From Psychrobacter alimentarius (lineage in GTDB: Bacteria > Pseudomonadota > Gammaproteobacteria > Pseudomonadales > Moraxellaceae), in NCBI RefSeq assembly GCF_001606025.1, contig NZ_CP014945.1, forward strand, positions 1,860,001 to 1,924,000: DNA of 64,000 nt, written 5' to 3'. The position numbers were made by a program, and so were the translations under genes. The notes under the pieces are model-generated. The model saw only the letters and a list, made by a program, of their open reading frames with translations. It was not told the DNA's origin and ran no database searches. This document shows, one piece after another, positions 9,694-17,680 of the stretch. Numbering within the stretch: the first letter of the stretch is position 1; each line of letters begins with the position of its first letter.

Positions 9694-10323
9694 ATGGCTT
9701 ATTACATGACACAACATAGCTCCAATCACTCGAATATTACTCTACCACTTCTCATAGATTATGTTGATGCCTTGCTACCATCACTGACAACACAAGTAGG
9801 CGCAACATCTAGTCAACCTAATGATAACGCTGAAGTGCTATGGGTACTACAAGATAAGGACGCGCAATTAGCGATTGGGACGCAGCTAAATAGCCATGTA
9901 GCTAATCAAAGCCACAGCTCATCAACAGCAGACATGCAAAAACTACAGATATCCACATTATCAAAGCTTTTTCATCAACCCGTACCAGAGCGTTATACAC
10001 TCGCCTGCTTTTGGCTACCGACATTATCATCAGAGCTGCTACAACAATATATTCCACTACTCATGCGCTATCGCGACCTTTATGCCGCTCACGTTTTAAT
10101 CGCTCTAGATGATACTGTAGATCTAAAAGCTTATGGCTTCACACCGTTTGATGTCTTAAATGAGCAGCCTTTAGAAGATAAAGTTATCAATAAGGCAAAA
10201 TCTGCATCATCAGATTCAGCTACCTTGTGGCAATTTAACTTATATGACTATAAACAATTACCAAATTGGCTCAATGCTGATTATTGGGCCAATCCTGAAA
10301 ATTGGGGCAAGAACCGTTGGTAA
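9694..10323 (+). CDS. Uncharacterised protein, possibly DUF6231
   Basis: A 209-residue cytosolic protein with no signal peptide or membrane segment. The middle (FHQPVPERYTLACFWLP, then LLMRYRDLYAAHVLIALDD) and the aromatic C-terminus (NWLNADYWANPENWGKNRW) look like conserved blocks of a small gammaproteobacterial family that I associate with DUF6231; that name is from memory and tentative. The N-terminal 80 residues are Ser/Asn/Gln-rich and probably variable. The ATG at 9694 lacks a clear ribosome binding site, and the ATG at 9706 (MTQHSS) is an alternative. It precedes pal by 151 bp, with no terminator seen between them. No function is proposed. Confidence 0.6.
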   Translation: MAYYMTQHSSNHSNITLPLLIDYVDALLPSLTTQVGATSSQPNDNAEVLWVLQDKDAQLAIGTQLNSHVANQSHSSSTADMQKLQISTLSKLFHQPVPERYTLACFWLPTLSSELLQQYIPLLMRYRDLYAAHVLIALDDTVDLKAYGFTPFDVLNEQPLEDKVINKAKSASSDSATLWQFNLYDYKQLPNWLNADYWANPENWGKNRW

Positions 10324-10474
10324 TGCGCTCGATATCTATATGTAAATTCAAGAGTTATTTACAGTAATACTACTTACATAATGTAACATTTAGTATATGC
10401 TAGATAGCAATTGCCTGAGTTTTATTGTAAGCAGTTTAAAAAAACAAAATTAATTAAATTTTTAGGAGCTTATT

Positions 10475-10993
10475 ATGTCAACCAGTTTTTCTAAGATCGC
10501 TGTCCTCGCTGTACTATCAAGTGCTGTTGCATTGACCACAGGTTGTGCTACCAAGCGCGCTACCTCTGAAGTTGTCGTTGCACCACTAGGCATTCCAGGT
10601 GGACAAGCAGGATATAACGGTGCTGTAATCGTTGATAATTCTAGTGCAGTGGTTACGGGTGCTGAAAATTTGCAAGCGGTTGTCTATTTTGCTTTTGATA
10701 GCAGTGAAATTACTTCACAAGCTGCAAACGTCCTCAATCAGCATGCAAGCTTACTAAGCTCAAACCCGAACGCTGGTGTTGTTATCGCAGGTCATACCGA
10801 TGAGCGTGGTAGTCGTGAATATAACATCGCATTGGGCGAGCGCCGTGCACAAGCTGCTCGTAACTACCTAGCAGCTCAAGGTGTTGCGGTAAATAACGTC
10901 CGCGTTATCAGCTATGGCGAAGAGCGTCCTGCTGCTACTGGTACGACTGAAGAAGCCTACGCGCAAAACCGCCGTGCTGAATTGTCTTATTAA
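10475..10993 (+). CDS. pal: Peptidoglycan-associated lipoprotein (OmpA-like)
   Basis: Outer-membrane lipoprotein that anchors the envelope to peptidoglycan and works with TolB in the Tol-Pal system. The 172-residue protein has a lipoprotein signal ending LTTGC and a short linker. An OmpA-C domain follows: VYFAFDSSEI, then AGHTDERGSREYNIALGERRAQAARNYL, carrying the conserved Asp and Arg for meso-DAP binding, and ISYGEERP, ending in NRRAEL. The ATG has a strong AGGAGC site. tolQRAB and ybgF are not adjacent, so pal stands apart here. It could instead be another small OmpA-family lipoprotein, but length and motifs fit Pal best. Confidence 0.85.
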   Translation: MSTSFSKIAVLAVLSSAVALTTGCATKRATSEVVVAPLGIPGGQAGYNGAVIVDNSSAVVTGAENLQAVVYFAFDSSEITSQAANVLNQHASLLSSNPNAGVVIAGHTDERGSREYNIALGERRAQAARNYLAAQGVAVNNVRVISYGEERPAATGTTEEAYAQNRRAELSY

Positions 10994-11031
10994 TACTGGT
11001 ACAATTCATCAAGTGCACTTTGCTTGATAGT

Positions 11032-11066
11032 AAAAAGCCCAACGATATTATATTGCTGGGCTTTTT
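11032..11066 (+). terminator. Terminator after pal
   Basis: AAAAAGCCCA and TGGGCTTTTT arms around a 15-base loop, 39 bp after the pal stop. It lies inside the open frame that continues into the next gene, which argues for the later start of that gene at 11107. Confidence 0.85.
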
Positions 11067-11106
11067 ATGTTTTACTAAGCGAACTCATATCAATCGATAC
11101 CTGCCA

Positions 11107-11892
11107 ATGATATCAACCTTGAGTCTGACCCAGCTGCATTATACTCAGCTTGACGCCACAACATGGTGTGCTACTGCGCAAGTAAGCGAAACCTTGAAAG
11201 TGCAGCAAGAAGAAAAAATATGGCAAACAGCTGCTTTTACATCTCATATAGCTCGCTATGGCTTTACAGAAGTAAATTGGCAGTATCACTCTGCAACCCT
11301 GACTCTACCAGTACGGGAACTGGCTCACAAGCAGCGCCAACTACAGCGGCAGGGCGTTCGATTATTATTGAAAAAATTACTCAATGAACTCAACATAAGC
11401 GATTCTTTAGACGAATCAGGTTTTCCTTATCGCCTCAGTAATAATGGCTATTATGTATGCTTTAGTCATACAAGCAGCGCTAACAAAAATAACGTTAGTG
11501 AACGCTCTGCTCTAACACTCAATGAGACGCTAAAAAGCCACGTTGCCGTCATTGTCAGTCGTCACCGTCCTGTAGGTATTGATGTAGAAAGTCATCATGT
11601 GAAATGGCGAGTCGCACAGCGTTTTTATTCAACCGATGAGCTTACAGCCTTAGAGTCACTGCCTATTAGTCAACGTGATAATCTTGCTAAATTATTATGG
11701 CAAATAAAAGAAAGCTTTATCAAGATTCATCAATATACCTTAGCGCAAGGATTGGGTATGGATTATGCTGCTCTCATTCCTGATTTGATGTGTTGCCTAG
11801 AAGGCGAATCCACTATCCAAGTCGTTCAATGTGATTTACCTCATTACCGTATTGCCATTTTAACTAATCAACAAACAGTCGTTATATTCTAA
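11107..11892 (+). CDS. 4'-phosphopantetheinyl transferase superfamily protein
   Basis: Transfers phosphopantetheine from CoA to a carrier-protein serine. The Sfp/EntD-type signature is visible: VGIDVE in the middle (Mg-binding Asp and Glu) and, about 40 residues on, KLLWQIKESFIKIHQYTLAQGLGMD (the W-x-x-KE-S-x-x-K motif). The frame opens at a TTG at 11020, but that would translate through the pal terminator, so I use the ATG at 11107 (261 residues). No peptide or polyketide synthase lies nearby; a housekeeping role, such as modifying fatty-acid carrier protein or a synthase elsewhere, is only a guess. Terminator shared with the convergent barrel gene. Confidence 0.82.
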   Translation: MISTLSLTQLHYTQLDATTWCATAQVSETLKVQQEEKIWQTAAFTSHIARYGFTEVNWQYHSATLTLPVRELAHKQRQLQRQGVRLLLKKLLNELNISDSLDESGFPYRLSNNGYYVCFSHTSSANKNNVSERSALTLNETLKSHVAVIVSRHRPVGIDVESHHVKWRVAQRFYSTDELTALESLPISQRDNLAKLLWQIKESFIKIHQYTLAQGLGMDYAALIPDLMCCLEGESTIQVVQCDLPHYRIAILTNQQTVVIF

Positions 11893-11924
11893 ACAACCTA
11901 TTTTTACGATTTCTTCAAACAAAA

Positions 11925-11953
11925 AAAATGACCCTCAAAAGGGTCATTTTTTA
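11925..11953. terminator. Bidirectional terminator
   Basis: AAAAATGACCCT and AGGGTCATTTTT form a 12-bp stem with a tiny CAAA-type loop and flanking A/T runs, between the convergent transferase and barrel genes. Confidence 0.9.
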
Positions 11954-11994
11954 CTTTAATCTTTTTTAATAACAGTATTTAAACTGTCATTAGA

Positions 11995-12909
11995 TTAGAA
12001 ACGGTAGGTTGCACCAACTTTAACAATTGGGAACCACTCTAACCAATCTTTATCTTCAAGCTCTTGCTCAGCGATATTAGCAACTTCACCCGCAGTAGTA
12101 GTAGATGGAGTACCATCTCTATCAGTGAAATTAACTACACTAGTTTCATCAACAGCACGGACAGTAGCATTAGTTTTACCCATATATGCTGCACCAATTT
12201 CACCGAACACACCGAAGTTGTTAGTGATGTTAGGGCGGAAACCGATAGTAGCATAAGGCGCTAGCTTGTTACGATGCTCGATAGTACCTTCTAATGTACC
12301 AGTTTGGGTAGCATTGTATTGGATATTATTAAGTTCAAAATATCCATCATCTGCACCTTCAGGATTAGCACGTACATCAAAGTCGTTGTCAGGAATGATA
12401 ATACCAGCACCCATTGTAAACCAGTTAGCAGCAGGACGATATTGAACGCCTAAGTATGGGTTGCTGAAGTCTGAATCAACATCATAGTTAACATCGTCAG
12501 CATCAAAATCACCGCCGAATAGGTCAGCAACATCGCCACCTGCCCAACCAGCTTGCAATTCAGTTTTTTCGTTCATTGACCAAGCAACGTTAGCACCATA
12601 ACCTAAAGTACCAACTTCAGCGCTTACAGATGCTGGGTTGATAGCAGTTTGGAACAAAGTCTTAGTACCACCTAATACAGCACCAGTAGTGTTGCTTAGT
12701 ACACCAGCGTCAGCATTATAAGCGTAAGAAGGAGCAGGTTCTGCTTCATAGGCTACTGCAACTGGCTCTGCTTCATAAGCTACTGCAACTGGTTGTGCTT
12801 CATAAGCCATTGCATCGTTATTATCAACAACAATAACAGGTTCAGCTGCTAGTGCAGCAGTTGACGCTAAAACGGCAGCAGAAATTGCTGTTAATTTAAT
12901 AAGTTTCAT
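11995..12909 (-). CDS. Outer-membrane beta-barrel protein with N-terminal repeats
   Basis: A 304-residue predicted outer-membrane protein. It has a clean signal peptide (MKLIKLTAISAAVLASTAALA, cleavage near residue 21) and then three copies of a nine-residue AYEA(E/Q)PVAV-type repeat at about 34-59. The rest is Gly/aromatic alternating strands ending in ATYRF, the usual C-terminal aromatic signal for barrel assembly. Asp-rich stretches such as FGGDFDADDVNYDVDSDF are probably extracellular loops. I cannot assign it to a named porin family. The AGGAG site 8 bases before the ATG supports the start. It appears monocistronic, with a long promoter region holding an 11-bp inverted repeat. Confidence 0.75.
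   Translation of the reverse strand: MKLIKLTAISAAVLASTAALAAEPVIVVDNNDAMAYEAQPVAVAYEAEPVAVAYEAEPAPSYAYNADAGVLSNTTGAVLGGTKTLFQTAINPASVSAEVGTLGYGANVAWSMNEKTELQAGWAGGDVADLFGGDFDADDVNYDVDSDFSNPYLGVQYRPAANWFTMGAGIIIPDNDFDVRANPEGADDGYFELNNIQYNATQTGTLEGTIEHRNKLAPYATIGFRPNITNNFGVFGEIGAAYMGKTNATVRAVDETSVVNFTDRDGTPSTTTAGEVANIAEQELEDKDWLEWFPIVKVGATYRF
12730..12808. repeat. 27-bp tandem repeat in the barrel gene
   Basis: Nearly three units of a 27-bp direct repeat built around GCTTCATAAGCTACTGCAAC, encoding the AYEAEPVAV repeat. The units are almost identical in DNA, a configuration prone to slippage and copy-number change. Confidence 0.8.
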
Positions 12910-13497
12910 AAATACTCTCCTAAAGTGTGGAATAACTCGCCCAAAAAAAATGACAACTTAGCTTTTTTAAATCGATCATTTTGTTGAGCAGATTAAAACA
13001 ATTTTGGCTCAAAAAGTCACCCCTACAGATGCGCTTTTTATTTACCGTTATGTAAAGATTGCATAGATATTGTAATAATTACTACACTAACCCGTAAAAC
13101 TTCGACTTTCTGTTACACAATACTCTCAAACCAACTAAATGACCCAGACATGAACATTGGATGCTTAATGTTCATGTGAGGATATTACAAAATATGTCAT
13201 TATCATCGCTTACTTTATTATTTAACTCAATGACAGTTATATAGCTTAATACTACAGTTTGTTGTGTTTTGTGAGTTCACGTATCTATTATTACCTTTAT
13301 ATAAATTTGAGACAGATGCCCACGTAAGACCAATGTTTCTATATAATGATAAGAAATGTCCTATGCGTTCAGTACTGCACTGAATCGAAAGAAAAAATCA
13401 AGAGAACGAAACTCATAGTATTTGTCTCTGTTTATTTGCTTTGTGACTGGTTGTAATGGTCTTTGTTTGTTCTTTTTACCACTGTTGAGCCCTCTAT
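12910..13497. other. Long intergenic region between barrel gene and iclR-type gene
   Basis: 588 bp without a credible gene. It contains the inverted repeat at 13148-13177 and presumably the divergent promoters of the barrel gene and the regulator. No RNA gene is evident. Confidence 0.7.
13148..13177. promoter_or_regulatory. Perfect 11-bp inverted repeat (candidate operator)
   Basis: ACATGAACATT and AATGTTCATGT, separated by 8 bases. No T-run follows on either side, so it is not a typical terminator. It lies 239 bp upstream of the barrel gene and 320 bp upstream of the IclR-type gene. Confidence 0.4.
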
Positions 13498-14256
13498 ATG
13501 CCTAAAGTATCGTCAATTACCCGTGTGCTAGAGATTATAGAAGCGGCATCTTACGCTTCTAAACCTTTGTCTCCACTTGAGCTATCGCAAGAGTTAGATA
13601 TTCCCAAGCCGACCATTCATAGACTGATCCAAAACTTGGTTGATGAAGGGTTTTTGACTGTCGATATTGGTGGCGGCATTATCCCTGGAAAGCGCGTACG
13701 TAATCTGAGTGTTGAGCTTTGGCAGCAAAGACTATTCTTTAATGAACGACAAATGATTCTGCAAAAGCTGGTTGATGAGCTAAAAGAAACCTGTGGCATT
13801 GGGGTTCCTTATCATATGAATATGATTTATACCAACCGTGCTCAGACGACCCTACCACTACAAATTTACTTACCAGTCGGCGCAAAATCGCCAATGTGGT
13901 GTACTGCAACAGGTAAGCTCTACTTGAGCCAATTATCCGCTACCAGTCGCCATAAGATACTCCAAGGTCTGCCGCTCGATAAGTTCACTAAAAATACTAT
14001 TACTGATATTGATGCATTAAACGCTGAGCTTGATCGTATTGCTGAAACAGGTATTGGGATAGACAATGAAGAGTTTATTTCTGAAATGGTAGCAGTGGCT
14101 GTACCTATATTAGATAAAAAGTCACGCTATCTGGCCTCGTTATACCTGCACGCGCCCACCATACGTGTATCACTAGATGAACTATTGGTTCATGTCCCAC
14201 GTCTACAAAAAGCGGCGCAGGATATTCAAGCCCTTGTGTATGACCTGCAAAGCTAA
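13498..14256 (+). CDS. IclR-family transcriptional regulator
   Basis: A 252-residue regulator with the IclR layout. The N-terminal winged helix-turn-helix covers residues 1-65 (SITRVLEIIEAASYASKPLSPLELSQELDIPKPTIHRLIQNLVDEGFL). A C-terminal effector-binding domain follows, with PVGAKSPMWCTATGKLYLSQL and GIGIDNEEFISEMVAVAVPI typical of the fold. Family members bind small carboxylates or aromatic acids and act as repressors or activators. It is next to, and convergent with, the valine-catabolism genes, so it may control them, but promoter evidence is lacking. No clear ribosome binding site precedes the ATG. Confidence 0.9.
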   Translation: MPKVSSITRVLEIIEAASYASKPLSPLELSQELDIPKPTIHRLIQNLVDEGFLTVDIGGGIIPGKRVRNLSVELWQQRLFFNERQMILQKLVDELKETCGIGVPYHMNMIYTNRAQTTLPLQIYLPVGAKSPMWCTATGKLYLSQLSATSRHKILQGLPLDKFTKNTITDIDALNAELDRIAETGIGIDNEEFISEMVAVAVPILDKKSRYLASLYLHAPTIRVSLDELLVHVPRLQKAAQDIQALVYDLQS

Positions 14257-14278
14257 CATATCAATTCATATGAAATAA

Positions 14279-14322
14279 AAAAGGGTCTGCACTATATATA
14301 GCTATGCAGGCCCTTTTTTATT
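14279..14322 (+). terminator. Terminator after iclR-type gene
   Basis: AAAAAAGGGTCTGCA and TGCAGGCCCTTTTTT arms (one G-T pair) about a loop of roughly 13 bases, followed by T-rich sequence. Confidence 0.88.
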
Positions 14323-14383
14323 TGCTTATTCGTTTTATATAAACCATCAAAGATACGGTCGATTTACTTTAAAAACAAGACAA

Positions 14384-14451
14384 TGCGACTGGGATGGATT
14401 TTTCGTGGCCTCTGTGTTCGCAGCAAGTAAGAAAAATATATATCAGTCGCA
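14384..14451. repeat. Dispersed 68-bp repeat, copy 1
   Basis: A noncoding 68-bp element that recurs at 36970-37037 in the same orientation, with 56 of 68 positions identical and no gap. Its ends are inverted: TGCGACTG at the left and CAGTCGCA at the right. Inner segments ATTTTTC and GAAAAAT also pair, so the whole can fold as a long hairpin. It lies 29 bp beyond the mmsB stop. It does not match a tRNA, IS or terminator I know; a small REP- or MITE-like element is the likeliest class. Confidence 0.75.
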
Positions 14452-14480
14452 CGTGTCCCTCAATGTATCGGTTTGATATA

Positions 14481-15425
14481 TTAAAACAGTACTGAGTGGT
14501 CATGACGACCCATAATACTTGAAAAATCCTTATCGCCATTCTCTACGGTGTGTGCTTCATAAAGCTCTGCGGCTTTAGCGCCCATTGGCGTTTCGACATT
14601 GGTATCCTGAGCAGTTTGCATGGCAAGATTGAGGTCTTTTTGCATCAACTTACTCATAAAGCCGCCCTGATAACCATTGCTAGAGGGCACATTTTCCATC
14701 ACTTGAGGATAAGGATTATAGACCTCCAATGTCCAGTTTCGACCTGAGCTTTGTAGCATAATATCTGATAACACTTTGGGGTCCAGTCCATTCTTAACCC
14801 CTAAATTAATGGCTTCTGCTGTTCCCGCCATCAAAATCCCCAGCAGCATGTTGTTGCATATTTTTGCGACTTGCCCTGCGCCTTGATCACCTGCATGAAA
14901 AATGTTTTTGCCCATGACGGCTAGTATTGGTTGTGCTTTGGCAAAGGCTTCATCACTACCCCCAACAATAAAGGTTAAGCTACCAGCAATTGCACCGCCT
15001 GTCCCACCAGATACGGGCGCATCTAAGAAGTCGATACCAAGCTGACTTGCTGCCGCAGCGACTTTCATGGCGTCTGCAGCCGCTATCGTACTGCTATCAA
15101 TCACGAGCGTGCCTTTAGGTAACGCTGTCAGTAATCCATTAGAGCCGTTTTCACCCAAGTAAACAGAATGAACATGCTTGCCAGCAGGCAACATACTGAT
15201 AACAACTTGGGCGTTACGCGCAGCTTCAATAGGGCTAGATGCAACGCTTGCCCCTGCTTGCTGTAAACGCTCTGTTGCAGCTTGCGACAAGTCATAGGCA
15301 GACAAGGTATAGCCTGCTTTTAGTAGATTCTCTGCCATGGGTGCGCCCATGTTACCCAGCCCAATAAAAGCTATTTTTGGCTTATCGCCGTCTTTATCAG
15401 TTGCGTTTCTATCATTGATATCCAT
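14481..15425 (-). CDS. mmsB: 3-hydroxyisobutyrate dehydrogenase
   Basis: Oxidises 3-hydroxyisobutyrate to methylmalonate semialdehyde in valine breakdown. The 314-residue protein begins with a Rossmann motif IAFIGLGNMGAPMAENLLKAGY (residues ~18-39). It continues with LDAPVSGGTGGAIAGSLTFIVGG and the catalytic-lysine segment GQVAKICNNMLLG, as in the beta-hydroxyacid dehydrogenase family. A Met/Asp-rich N-terminal tail of about 16 residues precedes the motif. The AAGGAG site upstream supports the start. It is the last gene of the leftward valine cluster, with the 68-bp repeat just after its stop. Context makes the substrate assignment stronger than the motif alone. Confidence 0.9.
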   Translation of the reverse strand: MDINDRNATDKDGDKPKIAFIGLGNMGAPMAENLLKAGYTLSAYDLSQAATERLQQAGASVASSPIEAARNAQVVISMLPAGKHVHSVYLGENGSNGLLTALPKGTLVIDSSTIAAADAMKVAAAASQLGIDFLDAPVSGGTGGAIAGSLTFIVGGSDEAFAKAQPILAVMGKNIFHAGDQGAGQVAKICNNMLLGILMAGTAEAINLGVKNGLDPKVLSDIMLQSSGRNWTLEVYNPYPQVMENVPSSNGYQGGFMSKLMQKDLNLAMQTAQDTNVETPMGAKAAELYEAHTVENGDKDFSSIMGRHDHSVLF

Positions 15426-15533
15426 CTCATCGCTCCTTGATGATTGCTTATGCAGACATTGCTACATATGGTATTTACTGTTTTTAAGTCTTATTTATAC
15501 TTAGTAATTATTCTGATGCGTTAAATCAAACCT

Positions 15534-16799
15534 TTAGCGTACAAGCTCATTGCCTAAAGCATGATCACTCAGCCAATGCTCTAAAGGATGTTCACCTTTA
15601 GAATAAGGATTGACGAGATGCTGCTGAATGTATGCTTGTCCTTCATCACTCAAACAATCAGCCAACGAACGTGACCACTGCGGATTGCGATCTTTGTCAA
15701 TCAGTAATGCTCGTACGCCTTCCTTAAAGTCTGGATTGGCAGCACAATGCACGGCCACGTTGGTTTCTAGATACAGAACTTGCTCTATCGATAAGTCGGT
15801 AACCTTATGATACAACGCATACGTCAGTGCAGCCGTCGTAGGACAGCCATGACGATAAGTTGCTACCGCTCGCTGTGTCCAGTTGTCCTCAAAAAAGTCT
15901 GCTCCTAGCTGTGCAAGCGCTTCATCACTCTGTAGCAGTTCATCAATATCGCCCAAACCGCCACTATTCATCAGTTTCTGAATTGGATACCAGTATGCAG
16001 CCAACTTACTAGGAGGTAGGTCAGCAGTGGACTGTGCAGCCAGTGCACGGCTGACGATACTATAAGCACTGTTGTCATGAAGGCTCTTAGTATCATTAGA
16101 TTCAGTTGCCGCCTGCCAATTGCTCTGCTTTAAACGCCGGATAATGGCATCATAATCGTCGCTTGAGACGGCATACTCTGCAAGATTGGCGAAGAGAGCG
16201 TCGTTGCCATTGCACATCGCACCCGTCAGCCCCAAAAACAACCCTGTTTTGGCTGGCATACGTTGCAAAAACCAGCTACCAGAGGCATCAGGAAACAAGC
16301 CAATAGTCACCTCAGGCATAGCAAAACGCGTACGTTCAGTAACGATGCGGTGACTGCAACCTGCCATCAGCCCCATGCCGCCGCCCATGATAATCCCATC
16401 GCCCCACAGTATTAATGGTTTTGAATAAAAATGCATCTGGCGATAGAGACGATATTCATGACTGAAAAACTCTGTGGCATAAGGGTTTGGCATTGGCGCA
16501 TTCGCAGACATACTATCGTATAGTTTACGAATATCACCGCCTGCACAAAATGCTTTGTCACCTGAGCCTTTTAGTACCAAAGCAACCACCTGATCCTCAT
16601 TTTGCCACTGCTCTAATTGTGCTGATAACAACTGGCACATATCGACGCTCAGAGCGTTCAAAGATTTGGGCGTGTTTAAGGTCATTATTCCGATCAGATG
16701 ACCGCAATCGGTCAGCTCAGTATCGAAAAGTACAGACGCGTTCTGCTCTATCGTTTTTTGATTATCACCATCGTCTATCGCTGTCATCGCTGCTGCCAT
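15534..16799 (-). CDS. 3-hydroxyisobutyryl-CoA hydrolase (enoyl-CoA hydratase/isomerase family)
   Basis: Predicted to release CoA from 3-hydroxyisobutyryl-CoA, giving the substrate for MmsB. The 421-residue crotonase-fold protein has the HIBYL-CoA hydrolase pattern: FCAGGDIRKLYD, GDGIIMGGGMGLMAGCSHRIVTE, and FAMPEVTIGLFPDASGSWFLQR with the catalytic Glu and Asp. A C-terminal extension also distinguishes it from the ~260-residue hydratases. I use the ATG at 16799: AGGTG lies 6 bases before it, whereas the GTG at 16808 is part of that binding site. It lies 32 bp after the enoyl-CoA hydratase gene. Confidence 0.88.
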   Translation of the reverse strand: MAAAMTAIDDGDNQKTIEQNASVLFDTELTDCGHLIGIMTLNTPKSLNALSVDMCQLLSAQLEQWQNEDQVVALVLKGSGDKAFCAGGDIRKLYDSMSANAPMPNPYATEFFSHEYRLYRQMHFYSKPLILWGDGIIMGGGMGLMAGCSHRIVTERTRFAMPEVTIGLFPDASGSWFLQRMPAKTGLFLGLTGAMCNGNDALFANLAEYAVSSDDYDAIIRRLKQSNWQAATESNDTKSLHDNSAYSIVSRALAAQSTADLPPSKLAAYWYPIQKLMNSGGLGDIDELLQSDEALAQLGADFFEDNWTQRAVATYRHGCPTTAALTYALYHKVTDLSIEQVLYLETNVAVHCAANPDFKEGVRALLIDKDRNPQWSRSLADCLSDEGQAYIQQHLVNPYSKGEHPLEHWLSDHALGNELVR

Positions 16800-16831
16800 C
16801 AAAATCACCTACAAGAATTAGAAAATTTAAT

Positions 16832-17614
16832 TTATTTATTTTGCCAATTTGGTTTACGCTTTTCTAAAAATGCTTGAACACCTTCGCGCTGATCTTTGGT
16901 ATCAAACAACTTAACGAAGGCCTCACGCTCAAGAATAAGGTTCTGTGCAGGCGGTGTGTCTCTAGCCGCTTGGATAAGTGCTTTAGAATAGCTGACAGCA
17001 ACTGGTGACTGTTTGGCAACCTTTTGCGCCAATGCTTGTGCTGCCGTTAGACCCTCGCCTTTGGCCGTGATTTCCTCGACTAAACCAATTCGCAGAGCCG
17101 TATTTGCATCGACACGCTCGCCGCACAATATCATGCGTTTTGCCCAGCCCTCACCCACAAGCCAAGGCAGATTTTGTGTACCGCCCGCGCAAGGCAGTAA
17201 GCCTACGCCCGTCTCTGGCAATGCCATCTGCGCGTGTTCTTCTGCGATACGAATATCACAGGCAAGCGCACACTCAAGACCACCGCCCATTGCATAGCCG
17301 TTGATAACAGCGATACTCACGCCACGATAAGCGGATAAAGCTTCAAAAGCTTCGCCAAAAGCGATAGCCATGCTGATTGCATGACCTTTGTCTCCATCTG
17401 TAAAATTATTCAGATCCGCGCCTGCTGAAAAGAACTTCTCGCCGTCTCCATGAATGATTAAAGCATAGACATCATCCTTTGCATTCAAGTCAGCAATCAG
17501 TTGTTTGAGCGCTTGCAAGCTATCCATCGTCCACGTGTGGGCAGGTGGATTATTCAGTGTGACAATCGCCGTATGATGATTAATTGATAATGTAAGATTG
17601 GTATAATCTGTCAT
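16832..17614 (-). CDS. Enoyl-CoA hydratase
   Basis: Crotonase-family enzyme of 260 residues, likely hydrating methacrylyl-CoA to 3-hydroxyisobutyryl-CoA in this cluster. Seen: FSAGADLNNF (oxyanion loop), GYAMGGGLECALACDIRIAEE with one catalytic Glu position, and ALPETGVGLLPCAGGTQNLPWLVGE. The second region has Cys where many hydratases have Gly (GLIPGAGGTQ). The ATG at 17614 follows AAGGATG at good spacing; the open frame extends 19 codons further upstream without such a site. It lies 66 bp downstream of the acyl-CoA dehydrogenase gene. Confidence 0.88.
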   Translation of the reverse strand: MTDYTNLTLSINHHTAIVTLNNPPAHTWTMDSLQALKQLIADLNAKDDVYALIIHGDGEKFFSAGADLNNFTDGDKGHAISMAIAFGEAFEALSAYRGVSIAVINGYAMGGGLECALACDIRIAEEHAQMALPETGVGLLPCAGGTQNLPWLVGEGWAKRMILCGERVDANTALRIGLVEEITAKGEGLTAAQALAQKVAKQSPVAVSYSKALIQAARDTPPAQNLILEREAFVKLFDTKDQREGVQAFLEKRKPNWQNK

Positions 17615-17680
17615 AAAACATCCTTGTTTTAACATGGTTTTACTACATGCACTTGATGGGTAAAGAACCATACCGATGTA

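Noticed and set aside
11020..11106. Extended start of the phosphopantetheinyl transferase from a TTG
   Set aside because: Would translate the pal terminator; no binding site; later ATG is more plausible.
16487..16867. 126-residue plus-strand frame over the hydrolase/hydratase genes
   Set aside because: Overlaps two clear minus-strand crotonase genes and has no ribosome binding site or recognisable content.
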